NCBI RefSeq assembly: GCF_051233475.1 | Contig: NZ_JBKFGH010000004.1 | Coordinates: 186,001-250,000, forward strand | Source of the DNA: Bacillus_BU sp051233475 | GTDB lineage: Bacteria > Bacillota > Bacilli > Bacillales > Cytobacillaceae | Length of the DNA stretch: 64,000 bases | Reading direction: 5' to 3' | In this document: positions 51,908 to 60,849 of the stretch, piece after piece | Layout: every line of letters begins with the position of its first letter | How positions within the stretch are numbered: the stretch's first letter is position 1 | Program-made: the position numbers and the translations under genes | The notes under the pieces: generated by a model | Database searches by the model: none | Told to the model about the DNA's origin: nothing | Seen by the model: the letters and a program-made list of their open reading frames with translations, nothing else

Positions 51908-52849
51908 GTGAACATGCTGACGGTTAGTGATTTACGGAAAAGCTTTGGGGATTTTGATGCAGTAAAAGGGGTTTCCTTCACTGTAGAAAAAGGGGAGTCT
52001 TTCGGTCTCCTTGGTCCAAACGGCGCGGGAAAATCGACCATCATTAATATGATTACGGGATTATTTTCTCCAACATCTGGCAAGATTCAACTAAATGATA
52101 TTGATGTGATCAAAAATGCCAAGCAGGCACAAAAGTATATCGGTGTTGTCCCCCAAGATATTGCACTTTACCAAGAAATGTCGGCTAGGGAAAATCTCAA
52201 ATTTTGGGGCAGAATGTTCGACCTTTCAGGAAAAGAACTGGACAAAAGCATAGATGAAGTACTGGAGTTGATGGGTTTAACCGATCGTGCCAAGGATAAA
52301 GTGGCTAACTTTTCTGGAGGAATGAAGCGGCGGGTGAATATTGGGGCTGCCATCTTACATCAACCGGAGTTACTGATCATGGATGAGCCAACCGTTGGAA
52401 TTGACCCGCAATCGAGAAATCACATTTTGGAAACGATTAAAGCATTAAATGAAAAAGGAATTACGATCATTTATACGAGCCACTATATGGAAGAGGTTGA
52501 ATTTCTTTGTAAACGAATAGGTATTATCGACCATGGGGAATTGATTGCCTGTGGCACCATACCTGAACTTCGTGAGACCATTGGGGACCAATCCCGAATC
52601 ATTTTAACCTTAGAAGAAAAACCAACAAACGGTACGCTAATCCAACCCTTATCTAAGATTTTTCCGGAAAAAGAAATTAAAATTCAAGAGAATCAATTAA
52701 TGGTTTTCCATAAAGAACCACAACACATTTTAAGTGAATTTATTCAATCAGTCACAAAGGCAGGAGCCAAAATTAATTCCGTTGATATTGTGGAGCCCAA
52801 CCTCGAAAGCGTCTTCCTCCATTTAACCGGGCGAAGCCTGAGAGATTAA
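51908..52849 (+). CDS. ABC transporter ATP-binding protein (LnrL-like)
   Basis: 313 aa. GTG 51908 is preferred, with AGGAG 8 bases upstream; longer in-frame starts to 51869 lack a ribosome site. Walker A GLLGPNGAGKSTI, Q-loop VVPQDIALYQE, signature NFSGGMKRRV, Walker B LLIMDEPTVGID, and H-loop YTSHYMEE. The C-terminal domain (about 215-313) is typical of drug/linearmycin/antibiotic exporters. Drives export through the two ABC-2 permeases encoded directly after it. Confidence 0.93.
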   Translation: MNMLTVSDLRKSFGDFDAVKGVSFTVEKGESFGLLGPNGAGKSTIINMITGLFSPTSGKIQLNDIDVIKNAKQAQKYIGVVPQDIALYQEMSARENLKFWGRMFDLSGKELDKSIDEVLELMGLTDRAKDKVANFSGGMKRRVNIGAAILHQPELLIMDEPTVGIDPQSRNHILETIKALNEKGITIIYTSHYMEEVEFLCKRIGIIDHGELIACGTIPELRETIGDQSRIILTLEEKPTNGTLIQPLSKIFPEKEIKIQENQLMVFHKEPQHILSEFIQSVTKAGAKINSVDIVEPNLESVFLHLTGRSLRD

Positions 52850-52862
52850 GGAGGTTGGAAAA

Positions 52863-54083
52863 ATGAGAATTTGGTGGTTAGCCGTTAAAGACCTACTCCT
52901 GATTGGACGTGATAAGAAAGCATTCTTAACACTTATCTTGATGCCGCTACTTTTAATCGCAATCCTCGGTGCAGCCTTTGGAAATATCTTTAATGAAGAT
53001 CAGGGAGAGGACGTTAAGATTCAAAAGTTCACATTAGGTGTCGCAAATTTGGATAATGGGGCACTTGGAGCCATCCTCGCTGATGAAATGTTCGCAAAGG
53101 GATTGTCCGATCAAGTAAATGTTAAACATTATGACTTAAGTGAAATGAAAACACTCATTAAAGATCATAAAATCCCAATCGGAATCGTCATCGACGAAGA
53201 TTTTTCCGCTTCGCTGATGTCCGGGGCGGAAACAACAGTTGAGATATATTCGACACCAAACCCTGGGATTAAGGCAACAATCGTTCAAAGTGTCATCCAA
53301 CAGTTTACCCAGTCAGCAGCGACACAAGTGGAGGCCGCAAAATTGAGGGGAATGGATCCTTCACAATCCGAGACCAATCATGGGGCTGTGCATGAGCAAG
53401 CCAACATGGTGATGGATAAACAAATTGATTTTCCTTTAATCGATGAAAAGTCGGTTGAGGCACAGTCAAAACCGGTAGGTTCCTTCCAATACTACGCTGC
53501 CGCAATGGGCGTCATGTTTTTATTAATGACGGTTGTTGAAGGGGTTGGAGCGATGATTCTTGAAAAGGAACAAGAAGTGTATAAACGGATGCTAGTATCA
53601 AAATTAACCTATGCCAATTATTTAGCAGGAAAAATGCTAGGGTTGCTGGTTATATGTCTTATTCAATCCTTTGTAATTATCATTGGTACAAAGCTGATTT
53701 TTGGTGTGGATTGGGGCGAATCAGCTGTTGGGCTTGTTTTCGTTACATTATCTTTTGTCATTAGTGCATGTGGTCTTGGCGTATTGGCCGGTGCTTTTAT
53801 TAATAAAGAAAAAACATTTATGGTGGCAGGGATGGTCGGAACTCAAGTAATGGCAGCTTTGGGTGGCAGTATGGCACCTATTTACATATTTCCGGATTGG
53901 GCGATTACCGCAACTAAATTCTTGCCTAATGGCCTAGCACTGCAAACCTATATAAACCTTATGGCCGGTACTTCATTTTTCGATGTCTTACCGGAAATAA
54001 TTGCTAACCTATGTTTGGGCTTGTTGTTTTTCTCGATTGGTTTAATTCGCCTTTCTAAAGAAAGGAGAGGTCGTTATGCGTAG
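52863..54083 (+). CDS. ABC-2 type permease (LnrM/YhaP-like)
   Basis: 406 aa. One N-terminal membrane segment (about 22-42), a large outside loop of about 170 residues (LGVANLDNGALG, GIVIDEDFSASLM) and five C-terminal segments (from about 218) including the ABC-2 signature region GMVGTQVMAALGGSMAPIY. Starts 14 bases after the ATPase gene. Overlaps the next permease by 8 bases. Substrate unknown; antibiotic or lipid export is usual for this type. Confidence 0.92.
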   Translation: MRIWWLAVKDLLLIGRDKKAFLTLILMPLLLIAILGAAFGNIFNEDQGEDVKIQKFTLGVANLDNGALGAILADEMFAKGLSDQVNVKHYDLSEMKTLIKDHKIPIGIVIDEDFSASLMSGAETTVEIYSTPNPGIKATIVQSVIQQFTQSAATQVEAAKLRGMDPSQSETNHGAVHEQANMVMDKQIDFPLIDEKSVEAQSKPVGSFQYYAAAMGVMFLLMTVVEGVGAMILEKEQEVYKRMLVSKLTYANYLAGKMLGLLVICLIQSFVIIIGTKLIFGVDWGESAVGLVFVTLSFVISACGLGVLAGAFINKEKTFMVAGMVGTQVMAALGGSMAPIYIFPDWAITATKFLPNGLALQTYINLMAGTSFFDVLPEIIANLCLGLLFFSIGLIRLSKERRGRYA

Positions 54084-55200
54084 GGTTCTGGCGATTGCGT
54101 GGTTACATTTAAAAGAATTTTTTAAATCACCGGGCGCATTAGTGTTAATGATTGTGATGCCGATTATGTTTGGGGCGATTTTTGGAGGGATGGCCTTAAA
54201 TACGGAAGTCCATAAACCTCTCGTAAATATTGTTACAAATGGTGGCGAACTTGAAGCGGAACTGATCAACTTGCTTAAGAAAAATGATTCCTACCAATGG
54301 AAAATAGTATCGGAAAAGCAAGCTATGGAAAATGTCGAGAACGAGGATGTGGTGGCTGCCGTTGTCCTCCCTGAAAATGTAAAACAAAGAATGCAAGAAA
54401 ATAAACCGCTGTTTGAAGTGATTGTTCAAAGAGAAACTCAGGATTATCTCGGGTTAGTACAGCATTTAAATGGAACGGCAAGAACGATCTATACGACCTA
54501 TTACTCTGTTGAAGGTTTAGACGAGACAGCTTTTCCGGAGTTGCTTAAGTCTGTTACGAAAATAAAGAACGTAAACATTAGCAGGGAAATTTTTCAAAAG
54601 GACGATACTGAAAAAGAAGCCGTTAATTTAATGTTTGTAGGTTTTTCCATCATGTTTATGATGTTCGGTTTATCGGGAGCTGCATCCACCATTCTGGATG
54701 AACGAAGCGGGGGGACATGGGCAAGGCTGCTCATCTCGCCGGCTAGGAAGCTTGAGATTATCGCAGGATATTTATTCTCTTATTTCTTAATGGGATGGAT
54801 TCAGTTAATCGTGTTAATGGTTGCCATGAAGCTCATGTTTGATGCCGAATGGGGAAATATGGTTTATTTTATCCCATTTGCTTCAATGGTTATTTTATGT
54901 GTGGTAGGGTTTGGACTGATGATGGCCGGTTTGGTAAAAACAAAACAGCAGGCTGGTGCGATTGGAGCAGTTGTAATTGTCAGTACCTCCATGCTTGGGG
55001 GTGTATATTGGTCGCTTGATATCGTTCCACTCGTCATGCAGAAAATTGCCTTAGCGGTTCCGCAAAGTTGGGCAATGGAAGGCTTTGAAGAGATAATCAG
55101 CGGCAGTCTTCATACCGGCACATTATTGATGGACACAGGAGCTTTGCTTGCTTTTACAATTGTTTTTTATTCTATCGGTTTGCGGTTGATTAAATACTAG
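54076..55200 (+). CDS. ABC-2 type permease (LnrN-like)
   Basis: 374 aa with the same plan as its partner: segment at about 17-37, a loop with VNIVTNGGELEAEL and VAAVVLPENVKQRM, then five segments including MFGLSGAASTILDERSGGTW and IVSTSMLGGVYWSLDIVP. The two permeases probably form a heterodimer with the ATPase dimer. No regulator or two-component system for the exporter is in the window. Confidence 0.92.
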   Translation: MRRVLAIAWLHLKEFFKSPGALVLMIVMPIMFGAIFGGMALNTEVHKPLVNIVTNGGELEAELINLLKKNDSYQWKIVSEKQAMENVENEDVVAAVVLPENVKQRMQENKPLFEVIVQRETQDYLGLVQHLNGTARTIYTTYYSVEGLDETAFPELLKSVTKIKNVNISREIFQKDDTEKEAVNLMFVGFSIMFMMFGLSGAASTILDERSGGTWARLLISPARKLEIIAGYLFSYFLMGWIQLIVLMVAMKLMFDAEWGNMVYFIPFASMVILCVVGFGLMMAGLVKTKQQAGAIGAVVIVSTSMLGGVYWSLDIVPLVMQKIALAVPQSWAMEGFEEIISGSLHTGTLLMDTGALLAFTIVFYSIGLRLIKY

Positions 55201-55256
55201 TTGGTTTATTTTTGACACAAAAAATCCATACCTTCTAGTCAAATTCTTATTCGGTT

Positions 55257-55299
55257 TGTGAGGTAGTTCACTTTTGTGAATCCGAAAGTGACTTATAAT
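55257..55299 (+). promoter_or_regulatory. Fnr box and promoter of the radical SAM/SPASM gene
   Basis: TGTGAGGTAGTTCACTT (55257-55273) fits the Fnr consensus TGTGA-N6-TCACA with one mismatch. A TATAAT box is at 55294-55299, so the box centre is about 41.5 bp upstream of the predicted start, the position of a class II activator site. Confidence 0.75.
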
Positions 55300-55342
55300 A
55301 CATTTACAAGCTGTTCGAATTGAAAACTAGGAGGCGCATAAA

Positions 55343-56467
55343 ATGGGATTTAATCAAGATTTTAATCAAAATCCGTTTATCGTCATATGGGAATTAACAA
55401 GAGCGTGTCAATTAAACTGTTTACACTGCCGTGCGGAGGCACAATATAGAAGAGACCCAAGAGAGCTTTCTACTGAAGAAGGGAAGGCGTTAATCGATCA
55501 AATAAAAGAAATGGGCAATGCGATGCTCGTTTTTACCGGTGGCGATCCTTTGGAGCGGGAGGACGTCTTTGACATTGCAGAGTATGCAGTGAAAAAAGGT
55601 GTTCGTGTTTCAATGACACCAAGTGCCACTCCAAACGTAACGAAGGAAGCAATCGAAAAGGCGAAAGAAGTAGGCCTTTCCCGCTGGGCGTTTAGCTTAG
55701 ACGGTCCAACTGCCGAAATTCATGACCATTTTCGGGGCACTGCCGGTTCATTTGATTTAACGATGGAACGGATTAAATATTTGCATGAATTAGAAATACC
55801 AATTCAAATTAATACGGTTATCTCCAGATACAATATCGACCATCTTGAAGACATGGCGAAGCTTGTTGAAGAACTAAAATGCGTATTATGGAGCGTATTC
55901 TTCCTTGTTCCAACAGGACGCGGCCAAACAAGTGATATGATTTCACCAGTACAGCATGAACAAGTATTTACATGGCTATATCAATTAAGCAAGCGTGCCC
56001 CTTTTGATATTAAAACAACGGCTGGTCAGCATTACCGTCGGGTCGTGATTCAACAGAAGAAGCGTGAAGCGAAGGAGCAGCCAACGGAAATCCAGTATTT
56101 AGATGCGCTTACGCAGCAAGGTTTAACAGGTTCAATCGATGGATTAGGCAGAGCACCAAAAGGTGTAAACGACGGAAATGGATTTGTGTTCATATCTCAC
56201 ATTGGGGACGTGTATCCGAGCGGATTACTTCCGATAAAGGTTGGTAACGTCCGCGAACAACCATTAGGCGAGATTTATCGAGAATCACCAGTGATGAAAG
56301 CGTTAAGAGACCCCGATCAGTATAAGGGTAAATGTGGACAATGTGAATTTAGACATGTATGTGGAGGTTCTCGCTCACGTGCGTATGCAATGACAGGAGA
56401 TTATCTCGAAAGCGAACCATTCTGTGTATATATTCCAAAAGCATTGCGTAAAAAACAAGAACAGTAA
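55343..56467 (+). CDS. Radical SAM/SPASM protein (TIGR04053-like, related to NirJ/AhbD)
   Basis: 374 aa. Radical SAM cysteines C22-x3-C26-x2-C29 in TRACQLNCLHC, MLVFTGGDPLERED, FSLDGPTAEIHDHFRG, and a C-terminal SPASM region with GKCGQCEFRHVCGGSRSRAY and EPFCVYIPK holding extra Fe-S cysteines. The family is related to the haem-modifying proteins NirJ and AhbC/AhbD and often occurs near haem or anaerobic genes. Preceded by a strong Fnr-type promoter, so expressed under oxygen limitation. Exact reaction unknown. Confidence 0.85.
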   Translation: MGFNQDFNQNPFIVIWELTRACQLNCLHCRAEAQYRRDPRELSTEEGKALIDQIKEMGNAMLVFTGGDPLEREDVFDIAEYAVKKGVRVSMTPSATPNVTKEAIEKAKEVGLSRWAFSLDGPTAEIHDHFRGTAGSFDLTMERIKYLHELEIPIQINTVISRYNIDHLEDMAKLVEELKCVLWSVFFLVPTGRGQTSDMISPVQHEQVFTWLYQLSKRAPFDIKTTAGQHYRRVVIQQKKREAKEQPTEIQYLDALTQQGLTGSIDGLGRAPKGVNDGNGFVFISHIGDVYPSGLLPIKVGNVREQPLGEIYRESPVMKALRDPDQYKGKCGQCEFRHVCGGSRSRAYAMTGDYLESEPFCVYIPKALRKKQEQ

Positions 56468-56471
56468 AAAA

Positions 56472-56503
56472 GAAAAGCGGAAGCCAGGGCGCTTCCGCTT
56501 TGT
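56472..56503. terminator. Bidirectional terminator between SPASM and fnr-like genes
   Basis: AAAGCGGAAGC / GCTTCCGCTTT stem with a CAGGGC-type loop, between two convergent stop codons, with A- and T-rich flanks. Confidence 0.85.
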
Positions 56504-57205
56504 TTATTCAATACTGCAATATATGGCTGGACAGTTTTCACAGCCAATTTCATCTTTTAAGTACTGAAGATCATGTACATAAATCTTTCCTTTTTTTGAG
56601 GAAATGATTTTGTTTCGTTTTAATTCATTTAGAATTCTGTTCGTACTTTCACGTGAAGTTCCGCAGAAATTAGCAAGCTCTTGATTGGTTAATGGTAGAT
56701 CGATCAGGATCCCATCCTGATTTTTTATACCATAACTATTCGTCATTCTGATTAATGTCGAAAATAGAGCACCTCTTTTTCCGTTTAAGACGAGGTCACG
56801 GAATTTCGTTTGAGTTTTGCGGAAATGATCGCTCATCCATTTCATAAACTCAAATGCCAATGCACTGTTTTGAAAGATTTCTTTTTCTAGGACATCTTTT
56901 TTCACTGCTGCAACGGTTCCTTCTTCAAGAATAAGGGCGCTTAATAAATATTTTGGAGCTTCAGCAAACAAGGTTAGTTCTCCACATAAATCATTTTCGC
57001 CGCAAATTCTTAATGATAACTCTCGTCCATCTGCGGTAATCTTGCTTATTTGAATTTTTCCGGAAATTACTATATATAATTCCTCTGCATTCATTCCTTC
57101 TTGAAAGAGATACGTCCCTTTTTTTGTTTGGATGGTACGATCAGCAAATCGGAGTAATTCTTTTATTTGAATGGAATGAGTAGGTTTAACAGTATTAGTC
57201 ATCAT
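56504..57205 (-). CDS. Fnr/Crp-family regulator with C-terminal Fe-S cysteines (paralogue 1)
   Basis: 233 aa from ATG 57205 or 57202, behind AAGGGTGA at 57211-57218; the frame runs upstream to 57277 without a better start. Cyclic-nucleotide-like domain (KGTYLFQEGMNAEELYIVIS, GENDLCGELTLF), dimer helix, and a helix-turn-helix with LTNQELANFCGTSRESTNRIL. C222, C225 and C230 in GCENCPAIYC match the C-terminal 4Fe-4S ligands of Bacillus Fnr, so it should sense oxygen (or nitric oxide). Very similar in layout to the second copy at 62.5 kb. Confidence 0.9.
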   Translation of the reverse strand: MMTNTVKPTHSIQIKELLRFADRTIQTKKGTYLFQEGMNAEELYIVISGKIQISKITADGRELSLRICGENDLCGELTLFAEAPKYLLSALILEEGTVAAVKKDVLEKEIFQNSALAFEFMKWMSDHFRKTQTKFRDLVLNGKRGALFSTLIRMTNSYGIKNQDGILIDLPLTNQELANFCGTSRESTNRILNELKRNKIISSKKGKIYVHDLQYLKDEIGCENCPAIYCSIE

Positions 57206-57446
57206 TATCTTCACCCTTATCTTAGAAGATTTCCAGTGGCGAATCTCATCTATTTGTATTAATACTAACATCCACATAGTGTAAATAGAAAGGTGAGTGA
57301 AGCGTTATTTCATTTTATTTCGAAGTTTAGCCACAATTTCTTCACAGAAAAGACATATGAATTTGAATAAAAACAGATTGTTTATCAGGTTAACTCGAGA
57401 ATTGTTGAAGAATAAGTGAATATATTTATATACGGATTAATGTTTT

Positions 57447-57490
57447 TGTGAGATAATTAACAGTCAAAGAATCGTTTTCACTGTTACAAT
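57447..57490 (+). promoter_or_regulatory. Fnr-like box and promoter of moaA
   Basis: TGTGAGATAATTAACA (57447-57462) has a perfect left half-site and a weaker right half. TACAAT at 57485-57490 serves as -10; the box centre is then about -42. Same geometry as the other Fnr sites nearby. Confidence 0.6.
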
Positions 57491-57527
57491 ATTTTTAAGG
57501 ACTTCTATGTATATGGAGTTGAAAAAT

Positions 57528-58544
57528 ATGACCAAAAGACAAGTAAGAGATCAATTAGACAGGCCGCTGCGAGACATTCGAATTTCTGTAATCGATCGCT
57601 GTAATTTTCGTTGTCAATATTGTATGCCTGCCGAACTATTCGGTCCGGATTTTGCCTTTTTACCTAGATCAGAGTTATTAACATATGAAGAAATACATCG
57701 TCTAGCAACCCTTTTTATTAAACTAGGAGTGGAAAAGATTCGCTTAACTGGAGGAGAACCTCTGTTAAGAAAAGATTTACCAGTTTTAATTAAGATGTTG
57801 TCTAATATTGATGGTCTTAGAGATATCGCCTTAACGACGAATGGAGTGTATTTGCCAAAGTATGCCAAAGAGTTAAGGGAAGCAGGCCTTAAAAGGGTGA
57901 ATATTAGTTTAGATAGTCTAAATGATGAACTATTTGGCACGATAAACGGTAGAAATGTTGGGGTAGGTCCAGTCCTGAAAGGGATTGAAGCTGCCAAAGA
58001 GGCGGGATTGGGTATCAAAATTAACATGGTCGTTAAAAAAGGACTAAATGATACAGAAATTATCCCAATGGCTGCCTTTTGTAAAGAGCGAGGCTTGGAG
58101 CTCCGTTATATTGAATTCATGGATGTAGGCAGTACGAATGGCTGGAAAATGGATGATGTTGTCACCAAAAAACAAATCTATGAAATGCTTAAGAATGAAT
58201 TTGAATTAGAAACGGTAGAACCAGCGTATTATGGTGAAGTGGCCAAACGTTATCGATATAAGGACACGAATGTAGATGTTGGGTTTATTACCTCAGTTTC
58301 TGAATCCTTCTGCTCTACCTGTACTAGAGCGAGACTATCCGCAAATGGACAAGTCTTCACTTGTTTATTCAATGGAAATGGTCATGATATAAAAGAATTC
58401 ATGAGAAGCGGAGTAAGTGACGAAGACTTGGAGAACAGAATAAAGGATATCTGGGGTCAACGATCTGATCGCTATTCTGATGAACGAACAGAGGAAACAA
58501 GAAAAGCGCGTAAGAAAATCGAAATGTCCTATATCGGCGGTTAA
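57528..58544 (+). CDS. moaA: GTP 3',8-cyclase, molybdenum cofactor step 1
   Basis: 338 aa from ATG 57528 (GGAG 9 bases upstream; the frame opens earlier at 57507). N-terminal radical SAM cluster C25-x3-C29-x2-C32 in DRCNFRCQYCMP, IRLTGGEPLLRKD, ALTTNGVYL, NISLDSLN, and the second cluster FCSTCTRARLSANGQ with a further Cys in FTCLF. Converts GTP to 3',8-cyclo-7,8-dihydro-GTP. The C-terminus lacks the usual GG tail at the very end but ends in YIGG. Needed for nitrate reductase; Fnr-type promoter in front. Confidence 0.96.
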   Translation: MTKRQVRDQLDRPLRDIRISVIDRCNFRCQYCMPAELFGPDFAFLPRSELLTYEEIHRLATLFIKLGVEKIRLTGGEPLLRKDLPVLIKMLSNIDGLRDIALTTNGVYLPKYAKELREAGLKRVNISLDSLNDELFGTINGRNVGVGPVLKGIEAAKEAGLGIKINMVVKKGLNDTEIIPMAAFCKERGLELRYIEFMDVGSTNGWKMDDVVTKKQIYEMLKNEFELETVEPAYYGEVAKRYRYKDTNVDVGFITSVSESFCSTCTRARLSANGQVFTCLFNGNGHDIKEFMRSGVSDEDLENRIKDIWGQRSDRYSDERTEETRKARKKIEMSYIGG

Positions 58545-58573
58545 CGGCAATTAAATTTTATATCAGGAAAAAA

Positions 58574-58606
58574 GAAAAGGCTGCGGGGTTCGCAGCCTTT
58601 TTTCTC
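58574..58606. terminator. Bidirectional terminator between moaA and ric
   Basis: AAAAGGCTGCG / CGCAGCCTTTT stem with a GGGTT loop, A-run before and TTTTTT after, between convergent genes. Confidence 0.9.
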
Positions 58607-58611
58607 GTTTT

Positions 58612-59310
58612 TTATAGATATCTTGGGAACAGAATATTGTTCTCAAGGTGGACGTGCATGAAGGTTTCTCCTTCGAGCATCTCGAGACGTTTGTAGACGA
58701 GGCGGTAGGTTCCGCATGCGTCAATTGGAGGTACAAAGTCTGATGTGATGTCTCGTAATTCTTTTAAAATGGCCCCTGCATGGTCATGTTCTTTCTCTAA
58801 TTCCTGAATTTCTTTCATCATTTCTTCTCGCTCTGCACCCTCTGCTTCAGCAAGCTTCAATAGCATTGGGAAAACCGTTGCTTCTTCTTTTGCTGTATGC
58901 TCTAATAGCTCCTTCTTTAGTTCATAAAAGAGGTCATGCATTCTAATTAATTCTGGATGAGAATCACCATGTACTCTTGCGACCTTTGTTACATACGGAC
59001 TTAGCATTGAAAGCTCTTCTTCAAGGGGACGGTGGTATTTATCAATAACATGATTGATTAATGTTTGTGAATCAGTATTTGTCCATACCTCAAGGTCGAT
59101 TGGTTCATTTACGCTGTTTTTGTAAACTTCAGCTAGTTCAGCCATTAATGTTTCCATATTTACATTTCTTTCAGCAGCAGCTTCGGCTACTGGGCGATTT
59201 CCGCCACAGCAAAAATCAATACGATAGCTTTTGAAAAGATCACTTGATTTTGGTAGTTCATTGACAATATCTCTAACTAATGAAGTTTCTGTAAATGGCA
59301 TAGTATTCAT
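58612..59310 (-). CDS. ric: Iron-sulphur cluster repair di-iron protein RIC (ScdA/YtfE)
   Basis: 232 aa. The N-terminal ScdA domain has FKSYRIDFCCGGNRPVAEAA with C34-C35, and the C-terminal hemerythrin-like domain has HVIDKYHRPLEEEL, HTAKEEATVFPML, EKEHDHAGAILKEL and MHVHLENNILFPRYL carrying the di-iron His/Glu ligands. It repairs Fe-S clusters damaged by nitric or oxidative stress. An Fnr box at the right distance lies upstream, which fits nitric oxide production in anaerobic nitrate metabolism. Confidence 0.95.
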   Translation of the reverse strand: MNTMPFTETSLVRDIVNELPKSSDLFKSYRIDFCCGGNRPVAEAAAERNVNMETLMAELAEVYKNSVNEPIDLEVWTNTDSQTLINHVIDKYHRPLEEELSMLSPYVTKVARVHGDSHPELIRMHDLFYELKKELLEHTAKEEATVFPMLLKLAEAEGAEREEMMKEIQELEKEHDHAGAILKELRDITSDFVPPIDACGTYRLVYKRLEMLEGETFMHVHLENNILFPRYL

Positions 59311-59351
59311 GAAAGTTCCTCCTTATTACCCTTTGTGTTATTTTCCCCTTT

Positions 59352-59394
59352 AGCATAACGAAAATGCAGGTTATGGTTGGTGACATAAATCACA
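59352..59394 (-). promoter_or_regulatory. Fnr box and promoter of ric
   Basis: On the minus strand TGTGATTTATGTCACC (59394 to 59379) is a near-perfect Fnr palindrome. TATGCT at 59357-59352 is in -10 position, giving a box centre of about -41.5. Confidence 0.75.
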
Positions 59395-59465
59395 CAAGAT
59401 GAATGTTTTTATTAACATGTAAAAATTACAGGAATATGGGTCTTTAGTGAGAAAATATCTCAATT

Positions 59466-59509
59466 TGTGATGTTTTTCATGTTGACGAACAACTTGATAG
59501 GCTTATAAT
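59466..59509 (+). promoter_or_regulatory. Fnr-like box and promoter of moeA-mobB
   Basis: TGTGATGTTTTTCATG (59466-59481) is an Fnr-like palindrome with a weaker right half. TATAAT at 59504-59509 gives a box centre of about -42. TTGACG at 59483 could also be a -35, so basal sigma-A activity is likely. Confidence 0.6.
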
Positions 59510-59583
59510 GATATGGCAGATGGTGAAAACTAGAGATATTTCAATACATAAGCAAGCTTGTTTAAACATAGGAGTTGAAAAGA

Positions 59584-60849
59584 ATGTTGGATCGTAGAAT
59601 ACCCATTCCAATTGCTGATGCTGTTGGTCAAGTGATGAAGTATAAAAGAAATGGATTAACGGAATATGTGTCAATTTTTGAAAGTCACAATCGATTTTTA
59701 TCGGAGGATTTAATCGCAACAAGCGATGTACCACATTTTGATCGAGCCCCTTATGATGGTTTTGCGATTCGCTCGATTGATTCTCAAGCAGCTTCCCTTG
59801 ATCATCCTGTAGAATTTGAAGTAATTGATCATATTGGAGCTGGAGCAGTATCTGCCAAGATATTAGGCCCGTATCAAGCAGTAAGAATTATGACGGGTGC
59901 CCAAATGCCTGATGGAAGTGACGCAGTTGTCATGCTTGAACTTGCAAAAGAATTTGTGCAAGATGGGAAGAATTTCATTTCCATCAAGCGCTCTTATAAG
60001 CCGGGGGACAATGTCTCGTTTACTGGGGAGGATGCCAATAAAGGTGAAGTCCTTGTAAAAAAAGGAACATTGATTAATCCTGGTATTCAAGCGATGCTCG
60101 CGACCTTTGGTTATGCGCAGGTTCCCGTTTCGAAAAAACCAATCGTCGGCCTGTTTGCAACTGGTACGGAACTACTAGAGGTAGATGAACCACTTGAGCC
60201 TGGGAAAATTCGAAACAGTAATTCCTATATGATTTCTGCACAAATCGATCGGGCAGGAGCAGAGGTTTCTTATTTCGGAAAACTTCCAGATGATTTTGAT
60301 ACATGCTATGAGGCGGTAACATCAGCGTTAAGTAAGGTGGATTTACTCTTAACGACCGGTGGTGTTTCAGTCGGTGATTTTGACTTTATGCCAGCAATAT
60401 ACGAGAAAATGGGGGCAGAAGTCCTGTTTAATAAGGTGGCGATGAGACCGGGCAGCGTTACGACCGTAGCTCAATTTAACGGTAAACTGTTATTTGGCCT
60501 CTCAGGAAATCCATCTGCATGTTATGTTGGTTTCGAATTATTTGCCCGTCCAATAATTAGGACGTTCCTGTTTTCAGAAAAGCCGCACCTCCGAAAAGAA
60601 AAAGCCATCTTAGAGGTGGATTTTCCAAAGGCTAATCCATTTACTCGATTTGTAAGAAGTTCGGTAACGGTGAAAGATGGCCGCCTTGTTGCAGCACCGA
60701 GCGGATTAGATAAATCCAATATCGTGATGAGTTTGGCTGGAGCCAATTCGTTAATGATTTTGCCAGGTGGAACAAGAGGGTACGAGGCCGGAACAGAAGT
60801 GGAGGTTTTGTTGCTTGAGGACACGACCGGAAGTGAGTGGCCATGGTGA
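59584..60849 (+). CDS. moeA: Molybdopterin molybdenumtransferase
   Basis: 421 aa from ATG 59584 with GGAG 9 bases upstream (TTG 59575 overlaps that site). SDVPHFDRAPYDGFAIRS, RIMTGAQMPDGSDAVVMLE, SFTGEDANKGEVLVKKGT, PGKIRNSNSYM, LTTGGVSVGDFDFMP, MRPGSVTTVAQ and FGLSGNPSACYVGFELF cover the MoeA N-terminal, MogA-like and C-terminal domains. It inserts molybdate into adenylylated molybdopterin. Overlaps mobB by about 17 bases. Confidence 0.95.
   Translation: MLDRRIPIPIADAVGQVMKYKRNGLTEYVSIFESHNRFLSEDLIATSDVPHFDRAPYDGFAIRSIDSQAASLDHPVEFEVIDHIGAGAVSAKILGPYQAVRIMTGAQMPDGSDAVVMLELAKEFVQDGKNFISIKRSYKPGDNVSFTGEDANKGEVLVKKGTLINPGIQAMLATFGYAQVPVSKKPIVGLFATGTELLEVDEPLEPGKIRNSNSYMISAQIDRAGAEVSYFGKLPDDFDTCYEAVTSALSKVDLLLTTGGVSVGDFDFMPAIYEKMGAEVLFNKVAMRPGSVTTVAQFNGKLLFGLSGNPSACYVGFELFARPIIRTFLFSEKPHLRKEKAILEVDFPKANPFTRFVRSSVTVKDGRLVAAPSGLDKSNIVMSLAGANSLMILPGGTRGYEAGTEVEVLLLEDTTGSEWPW

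Noticed and set aside
57614..58027. 137-codon minus-strand frame inside moaA
   Set aside because: Antisense to a conserved radical SAM core; no ribosome site.
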